Positions 1 through 13,108 of a stretch of DNA of 64,000 nt are shown piece by piece. The translations under genes were made by a program, and so were the position numbers. Source of the DNA: Laburnicola sp. R22_1 (taxonomy: Eukaryota; Ascomycota; Dothideomycetes; Pleosporales; Didymosphaeriaceae); assembly GCA_014281115.1 (NCBI GenBank), contig JACONQ010000002.1, positions 682,001 through 746,000 on the forward strand. The letters run 5' to 3'. The notes below the pieces were generated by a model, which searched no databases, was not told the DNA's origin, and saw only the letters and a list, made by a program, of their open reading frames with translations. Numbering within the stretch: the stretch's first letter is position 1; every line of letters begins with the position of its first letter.

Positions 1-3000
1 TCCGTCGGACCGTAGCCATTATAGATAACGCTTTTCGGGCCCCAAACATCCAGAATCTCTTGCTTCAGGCTCTCGCCACCAGTAATAAAAACACCCTTGC
101 ACAAGGTAGGCGTATCGTCGGGATGTAGAATCCGAGCAAGGCTAGGTGTGAGGTCGATATGCGTAATCCCGAGCATTCTGATTGATGAGGCGAGGTCTTC
201 GAATATGAGGTCTCGTGGTGCAGAGACAACGCAGATACCAACTGACCAACTCCAGAACTGCTCGAGGACTGAGACGTCGAAGTGAAAAGAAGCAAACTGG
301 AGCCAACGAGAGTCATCGTCCCAATGACCCGAAAATAAACGTCTAAAAGCCATCATTGCTTGCACAGCATTTTCATGGGTGATCTCGCATCCTTTGGGTG
401 TGCCGGTCGTTCCGCTGGTGTACAAACAATAGCTACGATCTTGTGGATCAATATTTCGCTCGAGAGAGGGCTTCCTGGATGACATGGAACGCCAATCAAC
501 CTCGTCGAGATTGAGGATGGTCGCACTGATATTTTCCTTCATATTAGTGGATTGGGCTTTCATTGAAAACACCACCCGAGAGCCAGAGTCCTTGAGTATG
601 AAAGCCTTCCGTGCGCTAGGCGCTCCCGGATCCAGCGCAACAAAAGCACAACCAGCTTTCAGTATGCCTAAAAGCGCAAAAGAGGCCTCGGGACTTTTGT
701 CGAAGCAGATGCCTACTAGTTCCCCAGGCCGCACGCCTTGGGATATCAGCACATGTGCAAGCCTGTTCCCCTCATTGTCAAGTTCTGCATAAGTCCACAA
801 TCGACTAGCATAGGCATCATGCCGCAATGAGGTTGCAAATTCGAACGCGATGCGGTTCGGATACTTGATTGCTGACAGCTCCACGAAATCATGAAGCAAC
901 TTGACTTCTGAGGATATTGTAGGCTCTTTCGGGGGCGTAATTGAGTAAAGCTGCTGATCGACCGTCCCGAGATTCGTATTTGAGAAGACATATCGGTCAA
1001 GTAAGTAGTCAAGCTGTTTCAAAATGAGCGCAGCCTGCTCTGTCGGTACGACATGGGGAAGGAAGGTAAGTCGTAACTCTAATCGCCCGTGTTCCGGCTC
1101 AAGCTCGATCGACAACGGATATTCGGTGGTCGCTCGTTCATCTTCCACTTTCCAAAGATCATAATGGTTATCGTCGGTCGCCAGTTTTTGGAATGCAAAA
1201 ATAGAGTCGAAGAGCGGTTCGTGAGGGTAGCCCATCAACCTTTGTATTTCATTCAGTGGTGTGAATTGATGCTGTTGTAATTCGGCGTTCAGCGACATCA
1301 CGCCTTTCAAGACTTCGTCCTTGTCGTCTGAAACCTTGCACACAAAAGGTACCGTAGTGATGCAAGGGAAAACTGCGACCTCCGCACCATCGATATTTCG
1401 TCCAGAGAGTACAACGCCAAATGTGACGGAAGGCTCACCGGTATATGCGGACAAAATGGTCGCCCAACTAGCAAGACCTGCGGCTTGGAGGTTAATGTTA
1501 GATCTTCTGCAACCCATATCTAGCTCCTCCATTGTTCTCGAGGATGACCTGGAGAGTACAAGCGGGGCTGTTGGGTCGTAACGCAGGGGGGATAGATTTG
1601 GAAAGCGCGTTGAGCCGATTGCTTCCTTGCCGAGCCGTTTCCAGAACTCGACTGAAGCGGTATTTTCGCTGTTGCTCTGGAATATACCAGCAATAAGTGG
1701 CTCCAATGGTACACTATTGGCAATTGTTGTGTTGTTGTACGAAGCCGCGACGTTGCTAAAGACAATGCGTAGACTCTGTGCGTCGAAAATAGCATGCAAA
1801 AGAGCCAAATCAAGGTAAGTAGCCCCATCCTCTTCAACAATTCGCAAGCGCCAAGGTGGTTGATGCAGGTGTCTTGCAACTTCCCGTTTGGACTCCTGCA
1901 ACCAATCGTCGACCGTTGTAGAACGCATCGCGGTGTCTTGCCATCCCAAGCTCTGCACATTGGAGCTGTAATGAATCATAGCAAATGAAGTTTTGTCGCT
2001 TTTGACGTGGTTAAAGCCCGTGCGCAGCATGCGATGGTTTTGAATGGTCGCTAGCCATGCCTTTCTCAGTCGATCGAGGTTGATGTCTTTGCCCAAGCGC
2101 AGGCGAAGATAATTGAAGTACATGCCGCCTTCTTGCGCAACGAACTGCGATAGCATGCCATTCTGCAGGGGCGTACATGGTCGAATTGCCTCTATCCACT
2201 CTTGAGAAACGCCGCATGTTTCCAACACCTCTGCTCTATGCTTTCTTTCGAAGGCACTGAAATCGAAAACTCCAGCCTTCACTGGTAGTGGCTTTGGAAC
2301 ACGCTCAAGGTACGCTGCGAGATCTCGGCAGTCCATGTATTTCATCACATCTGCAGCATTGACTTGCAGGCCATATTTGCGTAGTGCGGCGGCGATCTGC
2401 ACAGCACTAATGCTATCGAGACCGAGCTGGTAGATCGTCGTCTGTGGTTTGATGTCTTCTTGTGGGGTACCGGAAAATTCCGAAAATATCTTGCGGATTA
2501 TGCCCTGGCACTCAGTCCAGTGGTGATTTGAGGCAGTGTCTTCGGCATTATCGGACTCCAAGTTGATCTCCGCAGATCCCCGGAATATCGCCGCAAGAGC
2601 CTTCTTATCGACTTTCCCAGCCATAGATTTCGGGATCTTTTCAGTGAAGAGAAAGAACTGCGGGACCATGTAAGATGGTAGACTCTTCACTGCCGTTTGT
2701 TTCAGCTGAAGCCTGAGTTTCGACTGCTCATCCTCCTCAAAGGAACGATTGGGCACAATGAAGGCCACAAGTTGGTCTTTCGCTGTAAGTTCTTTCCGCA
2801 ATATCTGGGTCGACACCGTGACTATGTTCTCGTTGCTGTCCAGGAGTACGTTGTTGACTTCACCCAGCTCGACTCGCAACCCTCTGATCTTGACCTGATC
2901 ATCAGTACGCCCGAGAAACTCAAAATTGCCATCGCTGAGCATTCGAACCATATCGCCACTCTTATAGAACCTCTGACCACATCTGTGCAAGAACTTCTCT

Positions 3001-6000
3001 TCGGTGAGCTGTTTCTGGTTGTAGTAGCCTCTAGCGAGTTGAGCCCCACCAATATACAATTCACCCACACCAAATACCGGCATTGGCCGTTGTCCTTGGT
3101 ATGGGAAAACTGCAAAAGATGTCGTTGGAAAGGGCTGCCCAATGATGGACGTCTTGGTTTCCTTTGTGGCCGAGAAGATTGTTGTACAGAATGCAGCTTC
3201 CGTGGGTCCATATGAATTGACACATATTCCATCCCATTCCTTGACAACTTCCGGTGTCATTGCTTCACCAATGCAGTATAGCCATTTGACGTTCGGTATA
3301 TCAACACGTCGAAGGGATGTCGCCACAGCAGGAGTCAAATCGAGTAGATCTACGTTCAGGGCGTTTATCGTTTCCGTAAGATTGTTCAGCATCGCTTCTT
3401 GGTCCGCGGCGCACAAGGCGAAACCGAATGTCCACGCCACAAAACAGTCATAGTAGCACATGTCAAACGTTGTAGCTGCGTACTGTAAAAGTCTGGAGTC
3501 TCGATTCCAGGGTATTAAGGATCGCGAACTCTCGATCGTTTGAACAGGCGAGCGGTGCTCCATACTGACAGGTTTCGGTACGCCAGTCGAACCCGAAGTG
3601 TAGAGGCAGTAAGCCATGCTCGTGGGACGGGGAGCCTGCGCATATGAGTTGTGTGTCGGGTGATCCACGGTCCTGTTGACATTCAGAATGGCTGGCCCGT
3701 CAAACCAGTTCAGCACATCCTCAAGCGAAAGTACGGCCTTCGGTTGTAATTCAGTGAGCATCAGTTGCTTTCTTGCGCTTGGTAGTTCAGGATGAATTGG
3801 GGAGAATGCCGCGCCGGCCTTTAGTACTCCGAGTATGCTAGCATAATATTCTGGACTCTTCGGTATATGCACTGGAACGACATCCTCGGTTTGGACCTCG
3901 AGCTGGATCAAAGCATGAGCTATTTGATTAGCCCTCTCATTCAAAGCACCGAAAGTGAGAACTGTTTTCAAACCGTTGACATTCCGGAATTCGAGAGCAA
4001 CGGCATCAGGTCTCTCGGCTGCATTTTTCTCGAATTCAGAATGTAGAAGTCCCGCTTCTGTGTGATCAAAAGCTCGGACCTCCATATTGGACTGACTCAA
4101 TAAATGATTCGGAAATCCAATTGTGTCTTCAGCTGGGCAATGTGGGAAGCGGATTAGTGACTGGAACGCGGAGTCTAAAATCTGTGCAAGTATCTCTGCA
4201 TCATGCTTTTCACACATGTTGCTTTGATAGTGCAAATTGAGTGCTAATGCGTCCTTGCTTTTGTCCTGCGACACCTCGCACACAATTGGTACATCCATCT
4301 CTCCAATATCATACTCAAGACTCCAGATGCGATTGTTTAATGGTGTGGTTGATTGCTGGAGGATGACGAGTGTATCAAAGAGGCTGCCCTGTTCTTTTCG
4401 CGTTTTGGATTGGATCCATCGCAAAGGCGTCAATTGGAAAGGAAGCACATCTAAGTTGAATGAATGGAGCTTCGTGCAGAGCTCGGAGTTTGACTTCTCG
4501 AAGTTGAAGTTCACACGGATCGGCAGGGTGTTGAAACAGGGCGCTACCAAGCGGTCAAGACCGTCTTCAGGCAATGTACGCCCGCTAAAAACGTTCCCAA
4601 AACACAGATCAGTGTCTCCTGAAACGTAACGTAGTAGCTTTGCCCAGGCCGCTTGTACTATAGAGAGCAGGGAGATAGATCTAGTTTGGCAATACTCCAA
4701 GCTTTCACTGAGAGGCACCCGCAGTAGCCTGTGTACAGATGCTTCCTTTTTCTTTGATTCTATTTTCTTGCTGGAAAGATTAGGGAAGCGCCCTGGCTCA
4801 AAGTTGAGCAAAGTTGTTGACCAGAAGCTACGAGCGTCTCCAAGATCTTGAGAAACCATGTGTCGCAAATAGACTTCGTAGGGCACAGGGGGTGGTAGTT
4901 CTTTCTCTGTATACTGATCCTCTATCTCGCCAAGAAGAGTTGCAATAGCGATACCATCATAGAGAGCGTGGTGACAGCAAAAGAGAAGCCTGGTCATCGT
5001 ACCGATCTCTTGGATGGCTAGTTGCATTGGAGGTTTGCGTGACTCAAGGAGGTCTGAGAGCACCTTCCCGGCGTACGTTGTAATGTCCGTGCTCGAACTC
5101 AAATAGTCCCAAGAGATAGGCTTATGCTCCAAAACGACCTGAGCAAAAGCGTATTGCGGATTATTGGTCGATACAAAAGTGGTTCGAAGGATGTCGTGTC
5201 TTTTGACCATGTACTCGCAGCACTCCTTCAAACGGTGGAGGTTACCATTTACAGCGAAAGCCATCATATTGTAGTAGGAGGTTTCCTTAGATGAACTCGA
5301 CAGCATAGCCTCTTGCAGTGGCGTACAAGGTAGAACTTTCTGTATGCTTGCGCCATAATCGCGAAATTGCGAGCGTATTTGAGACAGTTGAGAGCGGCTG
5401 AACAAGTCGAGTACCCCTGAATCGGCCAAGGAAGCTGAATTTACGTTAGGTTCGACAATGGCTGAACTTAATCGCTCCAGAGTGGGGTTCTTGAGAACTA
5501 CTGAGACGGGAACGTGATTGAAACCAGCATCTCGGAGCCCTTTAGTAAAGTGTATAGCAGAAACAGAGTCCAACCCAAGGTTGAAAAATGATGAGTTCCG
5601 ACCGATGTTGATCAATGGTAGGCCCAATGTCCGTGAGAGTATTTCTGCTAACTGTTTCTCTTGCGCAGAAAGTACGTTGTCCTCTCGCTCTGTCTCAAGG
5701 CCAGATGATGCGAGTTCCAAGGTTTCTTTTGCCAAGCTTTCAAAAGTATCGCGTAGTAACCTTTTGTCCACCTTTGCCTGAGGAGTCATTGGAATGCTGC
5801 TGATAGGTATGACACGTGTTGGAATCATATAAGTTGGAAGCTGCAGGGACAGAGCATCAAATACATCGAGTATAGTCGAACGGTATCTCTCGACAGCAAG
5901 AGAGTAGAACTCCGTAGATAGAGCAGTTTTGGGAACCCAGAACACGACCAACTTCTGACGCTCCGGCCCGTAATCAAGTAGCGCAGTAGTGCAATCATGA

Positions 6001-9000
6001 ATTAGCGGATGATCGAGCACAATGGAGGTGATTTCGCCAAGTTCGACCCTCTGTCCCCGTATCTTCACCTGATCGTCTAGACGCCCAGAGAAGAGGATTG
6101 AGTCATCCGGGAGTAGTCTACCCATGTCGCCGGATCGGTAGATACGTCCATGTTTCGGATGATTGATTATTTTTTGGGCATTCAAATCCGGTCTATTCAG
6201 GTAGCCACGGAAGACTTGTGCTCCTCCGAAACAGAGCTCGCCAACTGCGCCTCGAGGTACGATTGTGTCACTGCCTTCCGCTAGCACCAGGACCGAAGTA
6301 TTTGGGAAAGCCGGGCCGATATTGTTGATTAGATCGCTATCTGTCACACAAGGCTTCACAGTGCATATGTTTGTGGTCTCCGAAGGTCCATATCCTGCAT
6401 CATGATTAGGAGCATGCTCATGTAGACAGTAAATCATACATACCTTGATATAACCCCCTCCCAGCCCATTTGCGCCTGACACCTTCCGAGAGCGCTTCGC
6501 CAGCCGTTACCAAAAAGTTGACCTTTGGCACGCGGTTCGGATCTACTAATCCGGCGACTGTTGGCGTCAGGCTCAGATGAGTGATGTTTAGGCTGTTGAT
6601 AGCGGCCTCAAAGTCGTAGAACAGGTCGTCTTTGCTGGCTGTGCAGAGACATATCCCTACATGCCAGGAGAAGAAGATCTCGAATACAGAGACATCGAAA
6701 GCCTGTGAGCAAGCCTGTAATAATCTCGAATTACCGGTAACTGGATAGAGAGAAGAGAGATGTTCGAGGTTACTCATGAGATTGTGTTGCGTGACAAGGA
6801 CACCCTTAGGTTTACCAGTGCTACCTGAAGTGAAAACCGCGTAAGCCAGATGAGATCCATCGTAAGGAATGCCGAGGTCTTGATCCGAGTAATGTGCAAA
6901 ATTCAGTCTCTCGATATCTAAAACGATGGATTGGCCTCGTCGAATATTTGTCGAGGATTCGAGGTTGCTTATACAGATAGAAACCTCAGCATCTGCTAAG
7001 ATATGATTGATGCGTTCCGTAGGGGTGTCAGGAACAATCGGCAAATAGCCACAGCCGATTTTGAGAACAGCAAGAATCGAAATGTAGAGGTTGATAGACT
7101 TTTCCAGCAGAATGCAGACAAGTTGATCTTGCTTGGTGCCCATTTCCACCAAAGCGTGTGCGAGCTGATTCGCACATGCATTCAGCGAGCCATATGTGAG
7201 TCTGTCTCTGATAGTCATGTTGCCTGCGGTTATAGAACCAATGATGACAGCGTCCTTGTCCGGCGTTTCCACAGCCCATCTTTCCACAGAATGGGAAGGC
7301 CCGTGGTGGAAGGGTTTCTGCGTCGGTGTAGGATTTGCAATAGAGAGCAGTTGTGAGTCGAGAAACTTCCTCGCTTCGGTTAGCTTCCCATCGTAGCTAG
7401 AAAGAAAGTACTGGACGGTTTGATCAACTTGCTGCATGAGATATTTGATCTGCTGTTCTGGGATTGTCGAATGGTCGTACGTTATCCGGTAGCCGATCTT
7501 GTCATCACGCAGCTCTATTTCAAATGTGATTTTAAACTCCAAGTCGTCCGCACTATCTACCATTCGAAGGGCGAGCTTCCGGTTTTCAACAGAGACAATG
7601 GATTGTTGCCAGATGAAAAGAACATCAAATAAGCGTTCTCCAGGACGAAGCTGGCAGATCCTCGTGATATCGCGCAAAGGCAAGACACAGTGCTCTAGCA
7701 TGTCGCGGTTGGTCTCCTGGGTCTTTCGTAACAGGTCCGCGACAGTGAAGCAGTCTGAGAAGTCCACACGAAAAGGAAGAGAAGCAATGCAAGGGCCCAC
7801 GATATCCTCCACATGATTTACAGGTATAGTCCTTCCGGAAGTAACGGTGCCAATAACGGTATCATAAACTCCAAGATATTGACTCAGGACTTGAGCAATA
7901 GCGGCCTGGTAAAACACTTGGGGGTGAACTGCAAACTCTTTTGCGCTAGCGTAAAGAGAGTTCGGATCGACGATCGACTCCCCGCACGCCGACCGCAGTC
8001 CTGTTTGGCGAACTTTCATGCCATTGAAGTTTGGCAGTGTTGTTGGGTGATAGTCGTGAAGCACATCGCGCCAATATGCTTCACTCTTCGCGAATTCCTT
8101 TGAGTTGGCCTTTTCGAGGTAGTACCCGACAACCTCACGGAACTGCGATCGAGGAACAATCGACCGACCATGCATCAAATCGTCGAAGTCGCGTAGAATC
8201 AGATCAAAGGACCAACCATCATACAAAGCGTGGTGGATTTGGAATAGAAGACGTGGTGTTTTAGTCGCTGTAATAACTTGCACTGTTAATGGCCGCAACA
8301 GAGACTGCATAGACCCAAGTGAGTACTCCCTTGAAAAGGCGGAGACTTCGATAACTGCAGCAGGCGGCAGTTGCTTCCATACAACTTGCACAAATGTTCC
8401 TGTTGGTATGTCCGGCACGCAGAATCCAGAGCGAAGAATCTCATTGTGCTGAGCGAGTACACCGACAAGGTTACAAATCTGCGAAAACGTGAGTGATTTG
8501 GATAATTCAACCTCAATCCAGTTACAATATGCGCTAGGTCTGGCAACGGTCTCTGCAAGCATGGCTTCTTGTAGAGGTGTACAGTGCAATATGTCTGCAA
8601 TGTCATTGCGACAATTATGCAGCTCGACGATGGTTTTGGTGAGGTTTCCGTCGACGCAGACGTCTGTAGGGACACTTTTGTGCGATTTCTTCCTTCCTTT
8701 GCAAACCGTCATCAGATCACCGAGATTTTTTGTCGCAAGTATGTCGATGGCTCCGATATTGTAGCCTTGCTCGCGTAAGGCAGACGCGATACGAATAGAC
8801 CTTAAAGAGTCCAATCCTATGTTCCCAAAGTCCTCTTCGTACGAAATGTGCCGCCCGAAGTTTGTCCGGAAGACTGAAACAAAAGACTCGTCCGAATCGT
8901 GGTTGGACTGCAAGTCCGAGGAGCTGTGCTGGCGTCGCAAAGTCAAGTATTGCGCTTCAAGGGCTTTCTTGTCAACCTTGCCTGATGAAAGCTGCGGCAT

Positions 9001-10515
9001 GTGTTGAAGCAATATAATCTCGGTAGGTACCATGTATCCCGGTAGCCATTGCCGGCAAACATCTTCTACCGTTGTCCTTGAGAATGCAGAGGATCCTGTA
9101 GCGCAGAAGGCTACTAGCGCATCTTCGATAATCATCGCGACTGCACCGCGACAGTTGTCGATTTTGAAAATGGCTTGCTCAATCTCGCCAAGCTCCACTC
9201 TCTGTCCTCTCAGTTTTACCTGACCTGCGGTAATGCGTCCCAAGCATTCAAGAGTCCCGTCAGGGCGCAGCCGTGCCTTATCTCCCGTGCGATACAGGTA
9301 CCCGAACTCTTGATGGTGAAAGAAGGATTTCACTGTTAATTCTGGCCGGTTGAGATACTCGTCGGCGACTTGATGTCCTCCAATGACCAATTCACCTATC
9401 TCACCAAAGGGAAGCAGCTCGACATGATGAGTAGAATTTTCCTGGGTAACAGGAGCAGCGATCAGAGTTGTAACGGTGTCGAGTGGAAACCCAATGTTGC
9501 CTAGCGAGGAACCACAGGAAAGACTCGGATATAAAGTGCAATGAATGGCAGCCTCGGTGGGTCCGTACATGGCCCAAAGAAGACTTGAGCGCGATTCGGT
9601 CCCGCCGAATTCATCAACAACATCTCTGGTCAACATTTCGCCGATAGTAAGCAGCAACTTCAAACCTGGTACGCTCTTTCGTCCCCGGAGTAAGTTGCTG
9701 ACTACGGTAGGCGTGAGCTCGGCGGCGTCTACGCCTAGAGAAGAAATAGTACCGGGTAAGTCATTCAGCATCTGAGCGCGTGCAGAGCCGACTAGTGTAC
9801 ATCCTCTGTAAAGAGGGAAGAAAATTTCGAAGATTGACACATCAAAGGTAGGTGCTGCGAATTGCAGAAAGCGAGCAAAAGGTGGTATGTGCCGATCGTG
9901 GGCTAACAAGCTCTGGGTGACAGCGCGGTGCGATACGCTCACGGCTTTCGGAAGCCCCGTTGATCCCGACGTATACAAGACGTATGCTAACCGTGTCTGT
10001 TCCCGTTGACGTATCGCTCCTTCAGCGATGTGACCATGTTCTGATCCGTTGCGATCAACAAGCAGTGTCTGTATCGTCATGGATGTAGGGAGTGCGTCTT
10101 TGTGTGCCGTGTCCGTGATGATGACATCAGCTGAAATATCCCCGAGGATGAAGCCTACTCTCTCTAGCGGCCAGTCCAAGCCAATAGGGCAGAATGCTCT
10201 TCCAGCTTTGAGAATGGCTAGTAGAGCTATGTAGAGTGCTGGAGATTGGGGCAGCAGGACTGGAATGACGGCAGAGGTGTGTTCCAACCTCGCCAGGTAA
10301 GCCTTGATTCTATTGGCGAGAGCATCGCTTGCGGTGTGTAGAACGTCGTATGTAAGCTCCTGCCTCTTCCCTCCATGTTCCAGGAAGTCGATGGCGGGTC
10401 CACCCCTAGCGGGCGCTTTTCGAACTAGATGGTGCAAGTACTCTGGTCCCTGGAGGTACTTGTGATGTCTGTTCAAAATAGAGAGCTTGTGGAGTTCCGG
10501 GAGCATTTCGCGCAT
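1..10515 (-). CDS. NPS2: Siderophore nonribosomal peptide synthetase (ferricrocin synthetase, NPS2/SidC type), C-terminal part outside window
   Basis: The gene starts at the first in-frame ATG (10515) and runs off the left edge. There are two exons in the window: 10515-6444 and 6394-1. The 49-bp intron (6395-6443, GTATGT...CAG) restores the A5 core as YQG|YGPSET. The six motifs I checked downstream (first bases of the window, A4, C3, A3, C2, A2) all lie in one reading frame. Visible order: A1 (YTSGSTG, GPTEAAIHC), T1 (GLDSL, near 8800), C1 (HHALYDG, near 8220), A2 (FTSGSTG), T2 (near 5570), C2 (HHALYDG, near 4970), A3 (YTSGSTG, YGPTEAAFC), T3 (GLDSIS, near 2420), C3 (LHAIFDA, near 1790), A4 (YTSGTTG), ending at GYGPT. 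That gives at least 3488 residues. Four A domains agree with the four-module NPS2 form known from Cochliobolus. The family builds ferricrocin-like intracellular siderophores from N5-acyl-N5-hydroxyornithine, serine and glycine. A nearby ornithine monooxygenase supports the role. The exact product is inferred. Confidence 0.9.
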
Positions 10516-11651
10516 TCCAAGGGGGTACGAGCCTCGAGTGGTGTCTTTTGCAGAGGACCAAGAGCATCCAGTGCGATTTAAGGCTTGGACGCGGGCGCAA
10601 TGAGTAGACTACGAAAAGAGCGTGCTTGATGTTTCAGAGCCTGGTTGGACATGTTCTGGAGGGTGGCAAGTCTTACCTGCTCTCTGTTTGATGACAACTG
10701 CACGATAGTGATTGGTCGAGCGCCAGCGATGTGCCTTCGTTTTGGCAGCGACGGTCCACAAACCCCCACACCCGCCGACTGACCTCGGGAGCAGGCCTGG
10801 AGCCCGGAGGAGTTATCTGGGCCAGGTGACGCCTTCGTCCAAAGGGTCCACAAGCAGCTTGGAGTGGTGCGCAAGACGCCAGTGGAACGAGTGCAGGAGC
10901 GCGGGTGTGGCCGGTGTGGTCGAGCGAGACGTTGAAGGCATCAGGGCGTCTCCTTGGACACACAACAACTACTGGAGGCGAGCTGGAGTCTTCTTGCAAT
11001 CGAGGAGTGGGTCTTCCTAGGGGCAGCAAAGCCGAGCGTCGCGACAGTTTGGTTCGAACTCGCCCGGAGATGGCTAGAATGGCGCCCTCCAAAGTCACCT
11101 GCAAGACGTAATCGACGTGACATCTCTCACAGACTCACACTGCGCCGCCAGTGCGCCGCCATCCCACGCCGACGCCGTCTCTTTGTCAAAGCCCACCATG
11201 GAGGTGTCGTATAGCAAGGCTACCTTCGAAGGCCGGTGCCACACGGTAGCAAGAGGGTCTTGCCGACTTCGGGCGCCTTCTGCCATCTGCTGCCGTGCCT
11301 CGTCGCGGCGGGACGTCAGCGCGAAAAAGCCGAGATCAGCCGAGACCAGCCGAGATAGCGCCCGGACACGAGATGAGAACCGAGATCATCTGATAACAGC
11401 CGGCGCCCCCGTTCCCTGCCTTTCTGCCAGGCTCCAGCCAGCCGTTCGTCCTCCACATGCACCACCTCCAACATACCCATGCCTGCACGCATCGGGAACC
11501 CGCACCCTCACGAAGAGACGCCATAAACGGTCTAGTGCCGACCCGCGTACATCTACGCCAGTGTCCCAGCCGAGAGAGCTTCCAAGGTCTGCAGCTTCGA
11601 CCCTCATGACGCCTCCATCATCTGCTGCTGAACACATCGGATTCCTCGAAT
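10516..11651. other. NRPS upstream region
   Basis: This is the non-coding 5' region of the NRPS, reaching to the ABC-transporter remnant. Overlapping open frames on both strands here show no recognisable domain and look like GC-rich chance frames. One GATA core (AGATAA on the minus strand, 10813-10818) lies about 300 bp upstream of the NRPS start, and one full SreA-type site lies at 11388. Confidence 0.6.
11388..11396 (+). promoter_or_regulatory. SreA-type iron-repressor site ATCTGATAA
   Basis: This is an exact match to ATCWGATAA, the consensus reported for the fungal iron-responsive GATA repressor SreA. It lies in the region shared by the divergent NRPS and monooxygenase genes, about 870 bp upstream of the NRPS start. 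Two more exact matches lie nearer to sidA. Iron repression is inferred, not shown. Confidence 0.5.
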
Positions 11652-12481
11652 TTGGCATCGAGAGTCTCTCTTTTCTGTCTTATGTTTTTCGCATTGGCCG
11701 TCGTTGCTCTCTTCGCCCATTCCTGTGGCGGCAGTGCCTTTGGACTTGTCTCGGAAAATCTTGTCCTTCGTGTACGAGATGTCTCTTTCCGAACAGTGCT
11801 TATGCAAGACATTGCTTGGTTCTCCTTGCCCGGCCACTCTCACCATGTTTTGATGGCGAAGCTCAACATGGACAGTGGCCATATTAGTGGGCTTTTGTTG
11901 TTTATGTTTTCCTATTTGTTTCCATCTTGTCTTTGTTATTTGTTTATTTGTTACATGAGACGAAAAGGGGTATATAAACCCAGTCTCCAACGTAGATAGA
12001 GGATTAACCTTTTTATCACAACTCTTGTGCTTACATCTCAAAAGCTTTTAGGTGTTATCCTTGGTACTTTCTTTTCTGTCCAAGTCGCGAAAGAATGCGA
12101 ACTGCATGAATTCATCATGAGCCTTCCAGAAGGATATAGCACTGAGGTCGGCACTCACGGCTCGAAATTATCTGGTGGTCAGAGGCAACGGCTTGCAATT
12201 ACTCGAGCCTTGATACGGGACCCCGAGATTTTGCTCCTAGGTGAAGCGACCTGGCAGCTAGACGCGAATACAGAGCGAGATGTCCGGAAAGCCATCGCAG
12301 CAGCGTCGAAAGGACGAACCACGATTATGATAGCGCATAGACTCGCCAGCGTCCTGATTGTATTTTCGTCTTCGATTCTGGGAAGATTGTCGAGCAAGGG
12401 AGGCACGACGAGCTCGTCGCGTTGGGTGGAATATATGCGGGGATGGTCGCTGCTCAGGAACTGGACTGAGCAGTTGTACAA
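11652..12481 (+). pseudogene. Remnant of ABCB-type ABC transporter (TMD2 and NBD2 pieces)
   Basis: Three homologous pieces sit in order. Piece 1 (about 11661-11894) reads as the start of a second transmembrane domain, with VSENLVLRVRDVSFRTVL and DSGHISGL. Piece 2 (about 12045-12075) continues it as [10 protein letters not shown]. Piece 3 (about 12078-12481) is the second half of NBD2, with LPEGYSTEV and the signature LSGGQRQR. Between pieces 1 and 2 lies a 147-bp insertion. Between pieces 2 and 3 the rest of TMD2, Walker A and the Q-loop are missing. Walker B reads ILLLGEAT instead of ILLLDEAT. A net frameshift near 12355 moves the conserved tail ([12 protein letters not shown], ending at the TGA at 12479-12481) to another frame. 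TMD1 and NBD1 are absent. Family members export drugs or siderophore-related compounds. This copy cannot make a working pump. Confidence 0.85.
11897..12043. mobile_element. 147-bp insertion of unknown type inside the ABC-transporter remnant
   Basis: The insertion is flanked by the direct repeat GCTTTT (11891-11896 and 12044-12049). Removing it and one repeat copy rejoins the transporter frame as HISGL|LGVILG, the expected order for the family. It holds a TATATAAA box and T-rich sequence, but no clear terminal inverted repeats and no CA end of the kind an LTR would have. It could be a short non-autonomous element or a partial LTR. The class is not resolved. Confidence 0.55.
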
Positions 12482-12979
12482 CACATGTTTTCGTTGATTC
12501 TACCATGCCTGTAACACACAGAGTGTGTCGCCCCGGGATACGATTTGCGGACCCAGAGTCCCGGAAGATGGATTACAAAGGTTGGCTCCGTACTAGGACA
12601 GGAATGTTGGATCGCCAACACGAAACGCAGCAGTACGTACGCAGCTGCTGACAACAACCCAGCGCTCCGCGTTGCTCTTGGTTCTCTGCCCCAAGTATAC
12701 TTCCATGTAGATGCATAAATGTATTTCCTTTACATTAGCAGTCCGTACACCAGAAACGAAAGCAAAATCTTCACGGAAAGTCTTGTTATGTGTCACCAGA
12801 TGCAAAAATTAGCACCCACGCGTACTAGCCACTCCGAGAAAACAAACCGAGGCAAGGAACCCTGCATGATGCGTGTGAACGTGGCGTGAATGCTTGCTTG
12901 GGCTAAAGCCGAGCCGGCTCCGAAGTCGCAGGCAGAATCTGCATCTAATCTATCTAATCAGATCAACGGATCAATATCA

Positions 12980-12988
12980 ATCTGATAA
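12980..12988 (+). promoter_or_regulatory. SreA-type iron-repressor site ATCTGATAA
   Basis: This is an exact ATCWGATAA match about 770 bp upstream of the sidA start codon. Nearby lie several related but imperfect GAT/ATC motifs (12945-12975). Confidence 0.55.
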
Positions 12989-13108
12989 ATGCCCCGCCGC
13001 TAGGCTCACCGTCAACACCATCCCGCCTTGCTGCAGCACCACAGCACAATCTGGGCAAAGCGTTGCGGGTCGCTCAGAAAATTTTGCCTTCGTTCACGTC
13101 CGGCCTTC

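Noticed and set aside
11117..11887. 256-codon open frame on the plus strand upstream of the ABC remnant
   Set aside because: Low-complexity, Arg/Ser/Pro-rich translation with no domain. Its last third overlaps the transporter remnant in a different frame.
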